Both the position numbers and the translations under genes were made by a program. The notes beneath the pieces were generated by a model. The model ran no database searches, was not told where the DNA came from, and saw only the letters and a list, made by a program, of their open reading frames with translations. A DNA stretch of 64,000 bases, taken from NCBI RefSeq assembly GCF_033095965.1, contig NZ_AP026801.1, forward strand, positions 1,446,001 to 1,510,000, in the 5' to 3' direction. Origin of the DNA: Xylocopilactobacillus apis. Its GTDB lineage: Bacteria; Bacillota; Bacilli; Lactobacillales; Lactobacillaceae. Each line of letters starts with the position of its first letter. Positions within the stretch are counted from its first letter, which is position 1. Shown here in pieces: positions 1-10,551 of this stretch.

Positions 1-1618
<1,618 letters not shown>

Positions 1619-1645
1619 TTTCCCTATAAATTGGGTGTTTTTTAA

Positions 1646-3532
1646 CTACTCCAAGTCCAAAAGTAAATCTTTTTGTTTTACTTCGCCTTTAGCCATCACA
1701 TTAACTTCATCGTAGTTCTTACTGTTAGTAATAACGATTGGCGTCGTAATTTGTAAACCTGCATCCTTAATTGTTTGAATATCAAACTTAACTAGTATCT
1801 GACCAGCTTTTACATGTTCATCTTTTTTAACTAAAATTTCAAAACCTTTACCATCTAATTGAACTGTATCCATTCCAATATGAATTAGAATTTCAGCTCC
1901 GTTATCGGTTAAAAGTCCAACTGCATGTCCAGTTGGAAATACCATCTGAATCGTACCATCGGCAGGTGCCACAACAACCCCTTCAGTCGGCTCGATTGCA
2001 ATACCAGCACCCATTGCACCAGATGAGAAGACTTCATCTTTAACATCTTTTAGAGAAATGACTTGTCCTGTCAAAGGGCTAAGAATTGTTTCTGCCCTAC
2101 TTTGAGGAGTAGAACTAACCTGATTTTTACTCTCTGATTTAACTCCTGCGGTTGATGCAGCAACTGCAGGTTGTTTACTATCATTGATGCCTCCCCACAT
2201 TATTGTGAATACTGTTGCTAAAATAAATGCTAAAACATCACCGATTAAAGAAATACCAAATCCTTTACTGATAAATGTCGGAATTGTTAACACACTAACT
2301 AATCCAACTGAATTTGCATGAACTCCTGAAGCCGCTACGATGGCTCCTCCTATTCCTCCTGCAATTGCTGCACAGTAGAATGGTTTTTTCATTTTCAAAG
2401 TAATCCCGTAAACGGTTGGTTCAGTAATCCCAAAGATTGAAGTAATTGTATTAGAACCAGCTAAACCTTTCATTTTTTCGTCTTTGGTTTTTAAGAAAAC
2501 CGCAAACGCTGCCCCTGCTTGGGCTAAAACAGCTGGCAAAAGAATTGGAACCAAAGGATCATAGCCCCATTTTGTCAAATTGTTCATCATAACCGGTACA
2601 AAGGCCCAATGAACACCAAATATTACGAAGACTTCCCAGAAACCGCCTAAAACAAGTCCAGAAATAATTCGAACATTCTTATAAAGCATTAAAACAAGAC
2701 CTGCTAAAGCGTTACTTATTGCTGTACTGATTGGTCCAACAACGATAAAAGTTAAAGGAACTAAAATCATTAACACGCAAAGCGGTGTCAAAATATTACG
2801 GACCGATTCGTGCCATAATTTATTAAACAGCGGTTCTAAATACTTTTGCAAAAATACCACTAACAAAATTGGAATAACGGTACTCGTATAAGTTGTTGCT
2901 ACAATTGGAATTCCAAAAAAATTTATTTGATTATGACTGCTTGTTAATGCAACCATCGTCGGATAAACCAATGCCATTGCAATTGAGACTGTAACAAATT
3001 GATTTACTTTTAGCTGTCTTGCAGAAGTAAAAGCTAAAATTATTGGTAAGAAATAAAAAATTCCGTCCGCTGCTGCATACCAAACCTGATAAGCTCCTGT
3101 ATTAGGTGTCATCCAATGTAAAACGACAAATAGCGATAACAAACCCTTTAAAATTCCGGCTCCTGCCATGGCACCAAGAAATGGCGTAAATGAACCAGAA
3201 ATGAAACCAATAAAGGAATCAAATGCGCCCTTTGCTGTTAATTTCTTTTTTTCAGTTGGGGCTGATTCTTCATCAACTGATCCCAAACGAGGGTCAAGAG
3301 CAACTAGTGCATCATAAACCTCGCCGACGTTATTACCAATTACGACTTGGTATTGTCCGCCCGCTTGTACAACAGTTACAACACCATCTAAAGCTTCAAT
3401 TGCTTCAGTATTTGCTTTGCTTTCATCTTTTAAAATAAATCTTAGTCTTGTTGCGCAATGCCAGGCAGTATCAATATTTGTATCGCCTCCAACATTGTCA
3501 AAAATTTGTTTGCTTAATTCTTCGTAAGCCAT
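1646..3532 (-). CDS. bglP: PTS beta-glucoside transporter EIIBCA
   Basis: Membrane permease that imports and phosphorylates beta-glucosides using phosphate from HPr. 628 residues in the order EIIB (about 1-85; phosphocysteine C26 in HCATRLRF), EIIC with about ten membrane segments (about 105-460; includes GITEPTVYG), then EIIA (about 485-628; PTGHAVGL H536 and the phosphohistidine H551 in ILIHIG). Full length for the family. A strong AGGAGG-type site precedes the ATG. It follows the antiterminator gene on the same strand, separated by a RAT and terminator, so transcription should depend on antitermination. A second intact homologue (21239-23053) and a wrecked third (23384-24506) lie in the same window. 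Confidence 0.95.
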   Translation of the reverse strand: MAYEELSKQIFDNVGGDTNIDTAWHCATRLRFILKDESKANTEAIEALDGVVTVVQAGGQYQVVIGNNVGEVYDALVALDPRLGSVDEESAPTEKKKLTAKGAFDSFIGFISGSFTPFLGAMAGAGILKGLLSLFVVLHWMTPNTGAYQVWYAAADGIFYFLPIILAFTSARQLKVNQFVTVSIAMALVYPTMVALTSSHNQINFFGIPIVATTYTSTVIPILLVVFLQKYLEPLFNKLWHESVRNILTPLCVLMILVPLTFIVVGPISTAISNALAGLVLMLYKNVRIISGLVLGGFWEVFVIFGVHWAFVPVMMNNLTKWGYDPLVPILLPAVLAQAGAAFAVFLKTKDEKMKGLAGSNTITSIFGITEPTVYGITLKMKKPFYCAAIAGGIGGAIVAASGVHANSVGLVSVLTIPTFISKGFGISLIGDVLAFILATVFTIMWGGINDSKQPAVAASTAGVKSESKNQVSSTPQSRAETILSPLTGQVISLKDVKDEVFSSGAMGAGIAIEPTEGVVVAPADGTIQMVFPTGHAVGLLTDNGAEILIHIGMDTVQLDGKGFEILVKKDEHVKAGQILVKFDIQTIKDAGLQITTPIVITNSKNYDEVNVMAKGEVKQKDLLLDLE

Positions 3533-3550
3533 TTTTTCCTCCTAAAATAT

Positions 3551-3613
3551 AAAAACCCGCCATTGCTAAATACTAGAATTAAAATAATTCTAGAAAATAA
3601 CAATTAACGGGTT
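3551..3613 (-). terminator. Antitermination-controlled terminator before the PTS gene
   Basis: On the minus strand AACCCG pairs with CGGGTT, followed by a T run; an inner hairpin (TCTAGAATTA / TAATTCTAG) lies between the arms. The 5' arm overlaps the RAT at 3608-3640, so RAT and terminator are mutually exclusive. Confidence 0.8.
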
Positions 3614-3640
3614 AATGCCTGATCGAATCAGTAACACACC
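3608..3640 (-). promoter_or_regulatory. Ribonucleic antiterminator (RAT) site, LicT/BglG type
   Basis: The minus strand reads GGTGTGTTACTGATTCGATC followed by AGGCATTAACCCG, closely matching the known RAT consensus with GTTACTG and GGCA. It lies in the leader of the PTS gene and overlaps the 5' arm of the terminator. The licT-type protein encoded upstream should bind it when beta-glucosides are present. Confidence 0.85.
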
Positions 3641-3650
3641 AATGTGATGA

Positions 3651-4499
3651 TTATTCACTTATATGGCGATGAGTAACACGCCAAATATGTAAAGTTAGAT
3701 AAACTTTTTCATCCGGCTGCAGCTGCCAGCCTGTTTTATTTTGTAAAAAATCTCCGATCCGTTCAACAGTTTTGTAAGCATGGGGATACTTAGCAATCAT
3801 TAATTTTAAAATAGCTGGATCTAAATCATCGCTTTGCCCTTCAGCTTTTCTTAAATGCTGAATCATAAAAGAACGTAAATGAGTAATAAAGCGATTAAAG
3901 TTAAACGAATCACTATCTAAATTAATGCCGTATTCATATTGAACAATTTCAACTACTTGCTCAATTAGTTTAGTAATCTTAATGGTATCGTGAAGTCCTG
4001 GAGCATCAGATCTTAAATTCAAGAAATGATATGTGATAAAAACTACTTCACCGCTAGAAAGCTTCAGCTTAGACATTTTTTCAATCAACCTAACCGCTTT
4101 TTGGGCTGCCTCGTATTCTTGAGGAAATAATTTTTTAACACTCCAGCGAGTTGTTCCGTCTGCTAAATCTAAAGCGGTCCCCGCACGCTGAATTGTAAAT
4201 TCAATGTGGTCTGCTAGAACCAAATATTGATAACTATTAAATTTTGCATTTAAAATCGGTTCAACCATTTTAACAACTTCATTCGTAATTAAAACTGTTT
4301 GATCAGAGATATCCGATAAAGTATCAAGTACCGAACTATCCTCATCTGCTGCTACAAAACGACGAGAAATCTTACTTTGGTCAACCTGATCTCCCGGTTT
4401 TTTCCCAAAGCCGATCCCGTTTCCAATCACCACCCATTCTGTATTATTTTGATCCTTAACCAGAGCAATATTATTATTAAAATTTTTAACAAAAATCAA
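3651..4499 (-). CDS. licT: BglG/LicT family transcriptional antiterminator
   Basis: RNA-binding antiterminator controlled by PTS phosphorylation. N-terminal CAT RNA-binding domain (about the first 55 residues, KNFNNNIALVKD...IGNGIGF), then two PRD domains with the regulatory histidines visible in LADHIEF, ITYHFLN, FITHLRSF and LTLHIWRV. I choose the TTG start at 4499: it gives the family N terminus (IFVKNFNNN) at 282 residues and follows an AGGGGG site nine bases upstream. An upstream ATG at 4529 would add ten unlikely residues. First gene of the operon; RATs lie both in its own leader and between it and the PTS gene. Confidence 0.92.
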   Translation of the reverse strand: MIFVKNFNNNIALVKDQNNTEWVVIGNGIGFGKKPGDQVDQSKISRRFVAADEDSSVLDTLSDISDQTVLITNEVVKMVEPILNAKFNSYQYLVLADHIEFTIQRAGTALDLADGTTRWSVKKLFPQEYEAAQKAVRLIEKMSKLKLSSGEVVFITYHFLNLRSDAPGLHDTIKITKLIEQVVEIVQYEYGINLDSDSFNFNRFITHLRSFMIQHLRKAEGQSDDLDPAILKLMIAKYPHAYKTVERIGDFLQNKTGWQLQPDEKVYLTLHIWRVTHRHISE

Positions 4500-4528
4500 T
4501 CTTTTAATCCCCCTGGCTAAGGCAAACA

Positions 4529-4573
4529 AAAAGCCTACCTTTTAATGAAATTCGATACATTAAAAGATAGGTT
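4529..4573 (-). terminator. Leader terminator upstream of licT
   Basis: The minus strand has arms CCTATCTTTTAATG and CATTAAAAGGTAGG around a 10-nt loop, followed by a T run. The 5' arm overlaps the end of the RAT at 4570-4601, so the antiterminator probably controls its own gene. Confidence 0.85.
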
Positions 4574-4601
4574 TATGCCCAAATTCAATCGGTAACACAC
4601 C
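4570..4601 (-). promoter_or_regulatory. RAT site in the licT leader
   Basis: The minus strand reads GGTGTGTTACCGATTGAA followed by TTTGGGCATAAACC. It has the RAT core GTTACnGAT...GGCA just 5' of a strong terminator. It is the second RAT in the operon and implies autogenous control. Confidence 0.85.
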
Positions 4602-4614
4602 TTTTACGAACAAT

Positions 4615-4643
4615 ATTATATTAGTCTGTGAAACCGTTGTCAA
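4615..4643 (-). promoter_or_regulatory. Consensus promoter with overlapping cre (CcpA) site
   Basis: Minus-strand -35 TTGACA, 17-nt spacer and -10 TATAAT: a perfect sigma-A promoter for the licT-PTS-bgl operon. On the plus strand, TGAAACCGTTGTCA (4629-4642) matches every fixed position of the cre consensus TGNAANCGNTNNCA and lies across the spacer and -35 box. Catabolite repression by CcpA is therefore expected. Confidence 0.88.
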
Positions 4644-4690
4644 CACTTTTTTGATTTTAGGGAATTTAAAAACCTAACACTTTTTTGTTA

Positions 4691-5728
4691 TTAATCAATT
4701 ATCAATAACGATTTAATCGCTTCACGCTGATCCATTGCTTCATAAGCATCCTCAACTTGATCAAGTTTAAAACGTTTAGTAAAGACTTTACCAGGGTGGA
4801 TTTTTCCATTCAAAACTGCATCTAACAATACTTTACGATCATCAGTTGTAACGCTGGCGATTCCGCCTCGTAAACCAATGTTCTTCCAAAATAGATTACT
4901 GGTATTCATTTCATTTTTTTGAGGAACTCCTACGCGCCCAACAACGGCACCAGGACGGCAGACTTTAACTGCAGTATCAACTGATTGTTCAGTTCCAACA
5001 CATTCTAAAACTTCATCAGCACCATTCCCATTAGTTAAATCCATAACCTTTTTAACACCCTCATCACCACGTTCAGCAACAATATCGGTCGCACCAAACT
5101 CTTTTGCCAATCGCTGGCGATCCTCGTGACGACTCATCGCAATAATCCTTTTAGCACCTAGAAGCTTAGCTGAAATAACTCCACAAAGTCCAACGGCTCC
5201 GTCACCAATTACAACTACTGTATCCCCTGATTTAATCTCAGCGCTATCTGCTGCATGAAATCCTGTCGCCATAACATCTGCCAAAGCTAAAAGATCATTT
5301 AGCTCATCATCGCTATAATCACTAGGAAGTCCTGGAATTTTAACTAGTCCCCAAGAAGCGTTTTTATATCTTAAATACTCCCCTTGGTAACCAATTACTT
5401 CGTCATCAATTTTTGTTAAGCAATTCCCATCAAATCCGGCAAGACAAGCTGCACAATGACCACAACCATGGGTGAAAGGTACAACTACAAAGTCACCTAC
5501 TTGAACATTTTTGACTGCCGAACCGATTTTTTCGACAATGCCGATAGCTTCATGTCCAACCGGAGTATTCTTTTCTCGCTTAGAGATTCCCCGATACCAC
5601 CAAAGATCAGACCCGCAGACACAGGCTCTGACAACCTTGATAATTGCATCATGCTCTGATTTAATTTCAGGCATTGGGTAATCTCTTAATTCAATCTTGC
5701 CTGGTTCAATAAAAGTTGCTGTTTTCAT
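4691..5728 (-). CDS. Zinc-dependent alcohol dehydrogenase (MDR family)
   Basis: Likely oxidises an alcohol or reduces an aldehyde/ketone with NAD(P)(H). 345 residues from the ATG at 5728 (MKTATFIEPG), preceded by GGAGA at good spacing; an in-frame ATG 45 nt upstream lies inside the previous gene and is not needed. Catalytic zinc ligands are in RACVCGSDLW and GHEAIG; structural zinc cysteines are in GCGHCAACLAGFDGNC; the Rossmann motif is VVIGDGAVGLCG. Last gene of a six-gene minus-strand operon, starting one base after the stop of the SDR gene. Substrate unknown. Confidence 0.9.
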   Translation of the reverse strand: MKTATFIEPGKIELRDYPMPEIKSEHDAIIKVVRACVCGSDLWWYRGISKREKNTPVGHEAIGIVEKIGSAVKNVQVGDFVVVPFTHGCGHCAACLAGFDGNCLTKIDDEVIGYQGEYLRYKNASWGLVKIPGLPSDYSDDELNDLLALADVMATGFHAADSAEIKSGDTVVVIGDGAVGLCGVISAKLLGAKRIIAMSRHEDRQRLAKEFGATDIVAERGDEGVKKVMDLTNGNGADEVLECVGTEQSVDTAVKVCRPGAVVGRVGVPQKNEMNTSNLFWKNIGLRGGIASVTTDDRKVLLDAVLNGKIHPGKVFTKRFKLDQVEDAYEAMDQREAIKSLLIID

Positions 5729-5729
5729 C

Positions 5730-6551
5730 TTATTTATCTCCATAATAAAAGTTAGCTGTTGCTCCGCCATCAATTAAAAAAGTTGAGCCGGTAATAAACG
5801 CACCTGCTGAAGTCATTAATAACTGGGCCACATTTGCCACTTCATCGGCAATTCCTGGACGACCAGCAGGTGATTTAGCAAACATTTCCTTGTAAAAATC
5901 ACCGCGAATGCCATTAAATTCATCTAAAGCCAATGGCGTAACAATAATTCCTGGAGCAATTGCATTTAATCTGGCTCCTCTTTTAGCCCAATTTAAAGCT
6001 TCAGCCATGACACGTTTTTCATTGCAGCGTTTAGCCAGCTGATAAGCATGAAGCGTGTCTTTTACATTTTCAGGCTTTAATAGATCTAAATCCAACAACT
6101 CCTCAGTCGGGGTTAAGGCTAGTAATCGATCCTCATCGGGCGTTAATGCTGGCATGCGGTGACCTGACTGACTAGTAATTGTAACCCCAACGCCATTTTC
6201 GGCAATAACTTTTCCTACTTCTTCTAACAATACCGCGGTACCATATAAATCAACCTTTAAAATTGCTTCAATTGAGGCCTGACTAGGAGATAATCCTGCG
6301 CCATTAACTAAAGTTGAGATTTCACCGTATTCTTGACCTTTATCTATCATCTTTTTAATTGAACTACGAGATGATAGATCCATCTCAATTGCTTCGACAT
6401 CAAAACCAGCTTCTTCCATTACTTTTGCAATAGTTTGAGCATTGTTAATATTTTTATCACCTAAAATAATTTTTTGGTCGGCGCCAATTCTTCTGGCAAT
6501 CGCCATACTAATTTGACCAGCACCAACAACTAACATTACTTTTTTCTTCAT
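5730..6551 (-). CDS. Short-chain dehydrogenase/reductase (SDR)
   Basis: 273-residue NAD(P)-dependent oxidoreductase. The N-terminal dinucleotide motif is degenerate for a classical SDR (VVGAGQISMAIARRIG). VNGAGLS occupies the NNAG position, the catalytic pair is in YQLAKR (YxxxK), and the C terminus ends with the common ITGSTFLIDGG. Full length. Preceded by AAGGAG, and 11 nt downstream of the next gene of the operon. Substrate not readable from sequence. Confidence 0.9.
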   Translation of the reverse strand: MKKKVMLVVGAGQISMAIARRIGADQKIILGDKNINNAQTIAKVMEEAGFDVEAIEMDLSSRSSIKKMIDKGQEYGEISTLVNGAGLSPSQASIEAILKVDLYGTAVLLEEVGKVIAENGVGVTITSQSGHRMPALTPDEDRLLALTPTEELLDLDLLKPENVKDTLHAYQLAKRCNEKRVMAEALNWAKRGARLNAIAPGIIVTPLALDEFNGIRGDFYKEMFAKSPAGRPGIADEVANVAQLLMTSAGAFITGSTFLIDGGATANFYYGDK

Positions 6552-6562
6552 TTTAATCTCCT

Positions 6563-7219
6563 TTAATAAACGGGTCTGTTTTCTCCCTGGGTATCAGGAT
6601 CTGCAATTCCTATACTTTCTTTAACATATAAATTTGGATCATCGATCAGTTTTAAAATAAACTCAGCAACACTTTTTCTTGAAACTGAAACTCCATTGTA
6701 AATTTCATTTCGTGTTGTAATTGAGTACTTAATTTCGTCGCGGTCATTAAGCCACGGCAAACGTAAAGTCGTATACTTAACACCTGATTCTGCTAGAAGC
6801 TGATCAGAATTACGAGCTGTTGCTAATCCTTTGGGACCAATTTGTTCAGCATTCCATTGGCCAAAAGCTCCAGGAACTTCATCGTAAATTCCAAGCACAT
6901 TAGCTACCGCAACTCGACCTTTACCATTTGACTTCATTGCATGAATGACGTTTTTAGTAATCGAATTATCTGATTCATGATCGACTGTCGCTACAAAAAT
7001 AAAATCCTGATCCTTTAAAGCTTCAAAAACTTCTTCTTCATTTCTTATATCTCCCTCGATTAACTTAACTTGCGGGTTGTTCTCTAAATTTTCTAATCGA
7101 CTTTTATTTCTTAAAAATAAAGTTAATTCAACATCCGAAAATTGTGGGGCATTTAATATTTGTTCTTCAAATAAACGGGCAATTTGTCCATTAGCACCTA
7201 AAACAGCAATCTTTCTCAT
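6563..7219 (-). CDS. NAD(P)-binding atypical SDR (NmrA/NAD(P)H-binding type)
   Basis: 218 residues with an N-terminal Rossmann motif (IAVLGANGQIARLF) and no classical YxxxK site, as in the NAD(P)H-binding atypical SDRs. It is related to the neighbouring 202-residue protein and to the product of 14317-14964: all share a DEI(K/N)Y...T(R)NE...VSRKSVA(E/D)F type block or a shortened version. Lies two bases downstream of the next paralogue, so the two are co-translated. A role as reductase or redox sensor is possible. Confidence 0.85.
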   Translation of the reverse strand: MRKIAVLGANGQIARLFEEQILNAPQFSDVELTLFLRNKSRLENLENNPQVKLIEGDIRNEEEVFEALKDQDFIFVATVDHESDNSITKNVIHAMKSNGKGRVAVANVLGIYDEVPGAFGQWNAEQIGPKGLATARNSDQLLAESGVKYTTLRLPWLNDRDEIKYSITTRNEIYNGVSVSRKSVAEFILKLIDDPNLYVKESIGIADPDTQGENRPVY

Positions 7220-7221
7220 TT

Positions 7222-7830
7222 TTACCTCTTTGTTGGCGTGTTAATTCCAACACTCTCTCTTGCATACAAGCTATTATCTCTAACAAGTTTTTTTACTAAA
7301 TCTGCAATCGAACTAATTGAAACATCGTGTCCGCCAAAGGGTTCTCCCTTTCTTGTAACCTCATATTCAACTGGTCCACTGGTAAACCATCCGGGCCGAA
7401 TAACCGTATAATTTAGATCAGATCCTTCAATCACATCGGCAGCTTCACGATACGTTTTTAAGATTGGGTTTGTGCTAAGATTACCGCTTGCTCCAACCAA
7501 AGCTGGAATCTCATTATAGATCCCCATCGAAGAAATAAAAATTAATCGAGAAACGTGATTTCGATCCATCGCCTCAACAATGTTCTCAGCAAATTTCCCC
7601 AAGTCACCTGTTAAAGCGGCTAAAACTACATCTTGATCTTTCATTGCTTGATCAAGATCATTATTTTTTAGAACATCGCCTGCAATAATTTTCTTACGAT
7701 CACTTGCATCAATCTGAGCCGCCGAACGAGCGAAAAGCGTCAATTGATCATCCGTTTCTTCTAGTAACGTTTTAGTAACCGCTGTTCCAACAGTCCCTGT
7801 CGCTCCAATAATTAAAACTTTTTTTGTCAT
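7222..7830 (-). CDS. NAD(P)-binding atypical SDR
   Basis: 202 residues; N-terminal motif VLIIGATGTVGTAVTK is a clear TGxxGxxG-type dinucleotide-binding loop, followed by the NAD(P)H-binding fold (ISSMGIYNEIP, TVIRPGWF). Paralogue of the next gene (6563-7219), which begins two bases after its stop. No catalytic tetrad can be seen, so the activity is unassigned. Middle of the CMD/oxidoreductase operon. Confidence 0.86.
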   Translation of the reverse strand: MTKKVLIIGATGTVGTAVTKTLLEETDDQLTLFARSAAQIDASDRKKIIAGDVLKNNDLDQAMKDQDVVLAALTGDLGKFAENIVEAMDRNHVSRLIFISSMGIYNEIPALVGASGNLSTNPILKTYREAADVIEGSDLNYTVIRPGWFTSGPVEYEVTRKGEPFGGHDVSISSIADLVKKLVRDNSLYARESVGINTPTKR

Positions 7831-7843
7831 AAATCCTCTTTCT

Positions 7844-8221
7844 TTAATATGTACTTGCTTCTTGATCAGTTATAAACCATCGTCCTTGGTCTTTAACAAA
7901 ATACATTTTCATCTGCAGCGGCCAAGTATGCACTGCTCCACCGTTAACAATTGCCTTAACTTTATTCTGTCCTATTAAACTAGCATTATTATCATTTATT
8001 TTAATATCTTTAATTTTTTCTTCGACTGATGAAAAGTATTGAAATCCTCCGTTTTGAATTTGGTCAATCCACTCTAATTTTGGTTGAACATAACCTGTCA
8101 TATGACGCAGGTGCATTGAAGGCACCAAAATTTTATTTAAAGTTGTAATATCTTTAGCAACCATTGCTTCATTTTCCTTGCGGTAAAGGTCAATGATTTG
8201 TTTCTCATCAGTTTTTGCCAT
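7844..8221 (-). CDS. NTF2-like (SnoaL/DUF4440-type) small protein
   Basis: 125 residues starting MAKTDEKQIIDLYRKENEAM, with the helix then strand pattern of the NTF2-like cone fold (LNKILVPSMHLRHMTG, then VKAIVNGG and QMKMYFVKDQGRWFITDQEAS). Members include ketosteroid-isomerase-like enzymes and many proteins without known function. The gene overlaps the end of the upstream CMD gene by 14 nt, so the two are probably translationally coupled. Likely a binding or isomerase partner of the neighbouring oxidoreductases; that is inference. Confidence 0.75.
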   Translation of the reverse strand: MAKTDEKQIIDLYRKENEAMVAKDITTLNKILVPSMHLRHMTGYVQPKLEWIDQIQNGGFQYFSSVEEKIKDIKINDNNASLIGQNKVKAIVNGGAVHTWPLQMKMYFVKDQGRWFITDQEASTY

Positions 8222-8984
8222 TGGCTTCCTCTAACTCTGATGCAGCATTGTTTACACAACGTAATGTGTTCAAACTTCTTGGATAACCAATAAATGGTAT
8301 ATTCTGCGAAATAATTTTAATTAAAAACTCTTTATCATTACCTATTTTCATATTTGTCTTAGCATGAGATGTAAGTTGGGGTTCAACGCCTCCTTGTGCA
8401 CTTAAAAAACAAAAAGTAATCATTTCACGCTGTTCTTTACTTAATCCTTTACGAGTATAATAATCTCCAAAACAATTATCAGTTAACCAATAATTTATGT
8501 GCTGACTCTCTTTGGGTCCTGATTTCCAAAAGCCTTTCATATGATCACCCAAAATTTCAACTTGGATTTTTTCGCCTGCTGCTAAACGATTATCAGTTGT
8601 TGTTTGAGCTTGCGGTTCTAGTGGAAGTTCGATTCCTTGTTTTTCAAAAATTGTATTAGTAGCTTTTAAAAAAGGAAAAACTCGACCAATTCCAAGGTAT
8701 GCAACAGCTTGATAAACGATCTCTTTTATTTCGACTGGAGTAACTCCTAAATTTAAAGCTGCTGGAAGCATCATCTGAAATTCATCAATTCCTTGACAAC
8801 CAATCAGGGTCGCTAAATTAGAAATAAGACGCGTGCGGTCATCGAGATCATCGTGATTAACAACTTCATCAAATGCAAAATTATCAAATCTTTCAATGAA
8901 TTCTGGATCGGTTTTTAAAAACTTCGATTCATAACCTGGAAACATTCTCTCATGATATTTTTTTGCTTGATCACTGATTGCCAT
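8208..8984 (-). CDS. Carboxymuconolactone decarboxylase (CMD) family protein, two-domain
   Basis: 258 residues with two CMD/AhpD-like domains: about 40-130 (IGCQGIDEFQMMLPAALNLGVT...IYQAVAYLGIGRVFPF) and about 165-250 (EQREMITFCFLSAQGG...LTSHAKTNMKIGNDKEF...PFIGYPRSLN). Members act as gamma-carboxymuconolactone decarboxylases or AhpD-like peroxidases; no CxxC is seen here, so a peroxidase role is less likely. First gene of the six-gene minus-strand operon, with GGAGAT before the ATG. A second two-domain CMD (15883-16572) and a one-domain CMD (17590-17910) lie in the opposed operon. Confidence 0.87.
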   Translation of the reverse strand: MAISDQAKKYHERMFPGYESKFLKTDPEFIERFDNFAFDEVVNHDDLDDRTRLISNLATLIGCQGIDEFQMMLPAALNLGVTPVEIKEIVYQAVAYLGIGRVFPFLKATNTIFEKQGIELPLEPQAQTTTDNRLAAGEKIQVEILGDHMKGFWKSGPKESQHINYWLTDNCFGDYYTRKGLSKEQREMITFCFLSAQGGVEPQLTSHAKTNMKIGNDKEFLIKIISQNIPFIGYPRSLNTLRCVNNAASELEEANGKN

Positions 8985-9015
8985 TTTTGTATCTCCTTAT
9001 TCTTTTACTACCGTT

Positions 9016-9055
9016 ATTTTAGATTTTGAAATTGTTGAAACCAATTCTAAAAATT
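9016..9055 (-). promoter_or_regulatory. Promoter with AATTGGTT motif, CMD/oxidoreductase operon
   Basis: Minus strand: -35 TTGGTT (9039-9044), 17-nt spacer, -10 TAAAAT (9016-9021). The sequence upstream of and through the -35 (TTTTTAGAATTGGTTTC) closely resembles those at 11436-11456 and 17976-17997, suggesting a shared operator over the -35 box. Confidence 0.55.
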
Positions 9056-9094
9056 GTTAATAACCATTAGTTTTGCTTATCAATTTTTTGACAG

Positions 9095-9131
9095 CAAAAA
9101 AGCCCCCGATGCCTTAGCACTAGGAGCTTAA
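9095..9131 (-). terminator. Intrinsic terminator after the aldehyde dehydrogenase pseudogene
   Basis: On the minus strand AAGCTCC pairs with GGGGGCTT around a loop, followed by a T run (A run on the plus strand). Ends the SDR/aldehyde dehydrogenase transcript. Confidence 0.8.
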
Positions 9132-9134
9132 TTT

Positions 9135-10502
9135 TTATTTAGGATTAATGACCAAATGCTGATTAACAAAAGCCTCAATTCCCAAAGCACTTAACTCTCG
9201 ACCATACCCAGAGTTCTTGATTCCGCCAAACGGCATATCAGGAGTTGATGACCATCCGGCGTTAATAAATGACATGCCGGTTTCAATTTGGGCTGCCACT
9301 TGATCAGCATGTTCAAGATTACTTGAAAATACTGTACCCCCTAACCCATAGCTAGAATTGTTGGCTAATTGAATTGCTTCAGCTTCGTCTTTAACTCGGT
9401 AAACAGAAGCAACTGGGCCAAATAATTCTTAGTTAAAGATCGGGTTATCATGATCGATGTCCGTTAAAATGGTTGGCATGAAAAATTGTCCCGGCAAATC
9501 AATAGGTTCATTGCCATAATAGACCTTTGCTCCTCCTTTAATTGCTGAATCCACCTGGGATTGGAGCTTTTCTTTGGCACTTTTAGAAGAAAGCGGTGCT
9601 AACGTTGTTGCTGGATCCATCGGATCACCCATTTTTACTTTCGAAAAGGCATCCTTCAACATTTCCAAAAATTGATCATACAGCGAATCCATTACAATAA
9701 ACCGTTTTGAAGAAGTACAGACTTGTCCAGCATTGTATAAACGAGCTTGCGGAGCAACTTTCTTTACATCTTCCCAATTAGCATCATCTAGGATAATAAA
9801 TGCGTCATTGCCGCCTAATTCTAACGTAGATTTCTTCAAAGCTTTACCAGCAGTTGAAGCAATTGAGGTTCCCGCGCGTTCAGAGCCTGTTAAGCAAACC
9901 CCTGCAACCCGTGGATCGTTAATCGCTGATGCCACTTGATCATAATTTAAGAACAAATTTGCTAATGTTCCAGCTGGAGCACCAGATTCTTCAACAAGTT
10001 CCGCAAACATTTTAACAGACATTGGACAAATTGAAGCTGTCTTCAAAATCATCGGGTTTCCGACCATGATGTTAGGAGCCAAAACTCGCATTACTTGATA
10101 AAGCGGAAAGTTCCAAGGTTCTACTGCAACAATCACGCCAGTAGCTTGCTTTAAATAATAAGCGTCTCCTAATTTAGTATCCAATTTTACAGGTTTTAAT
10201 AATTCTGCCCCATGTTCTGCATAATATTCAGCAATCCAGATACATAAATCGACTTCTCCTTCTGATTCGGTCAAAAGCTTACCCATATCGTAAGTCATCG
10301 CTTTTGCCAAATCTTCGCGTTTTGTCTTCATCAAATCTGCGATGTTTTGTAAAATTTTGCTGCGGCTCTTTGGTTCTTCTTCACGCCACTCTTGATATAA
10401 CCGATGACCAACTGTAATTGCCTTATTTAGGTCTTCATCAGTTGCGTTTTTGTATTCCTTTATAATTTCATTGCTATAAGGATAAATTGTTTTATATGCC
10501 AT
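9135..10502 (-). pseudogene. NAD(P)-dependent aldehyde dehydrogenase with an in-frame stop
   Basis: Succinate-semialdehyde-dehydrogenase-like protein that would oxidise an aldehyde to its acid. The reading frame is 455 codons: 357 up to a TAA at 9429-9431 and 97 after it in the same frame ([15 protein letters not shown] to VINPK). Seen: EPWNFPLYQ, LELGGND and the catalytic Cys in NAGQVCTSSKRF, all before the stop. Homologues have IFNEELFGP where this has IFN-stop-ELFGP, so a single G-to-T change (GAA to TAA) explains it. The truncated product would lack the C-terminal bridging/oligomerisation part. A sequencing error or readthrough is possible. Downstream of the SDR gene at 10552. Confidence 0.85.
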
Positions 10503-10551
10503 TGTTTTTCCTCCAATGTAAAAAATTGACTAGAATTTGTATCTATGATCG

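Noticed and set aside
5729-5773. Extended start of the alcohol dehydrogenase (15 extra residues)
   Set aside because: It would lie within the upstream SDR gene. The internal ATG at 5728 has a good GGAGA site and gives the standard family N terminus.
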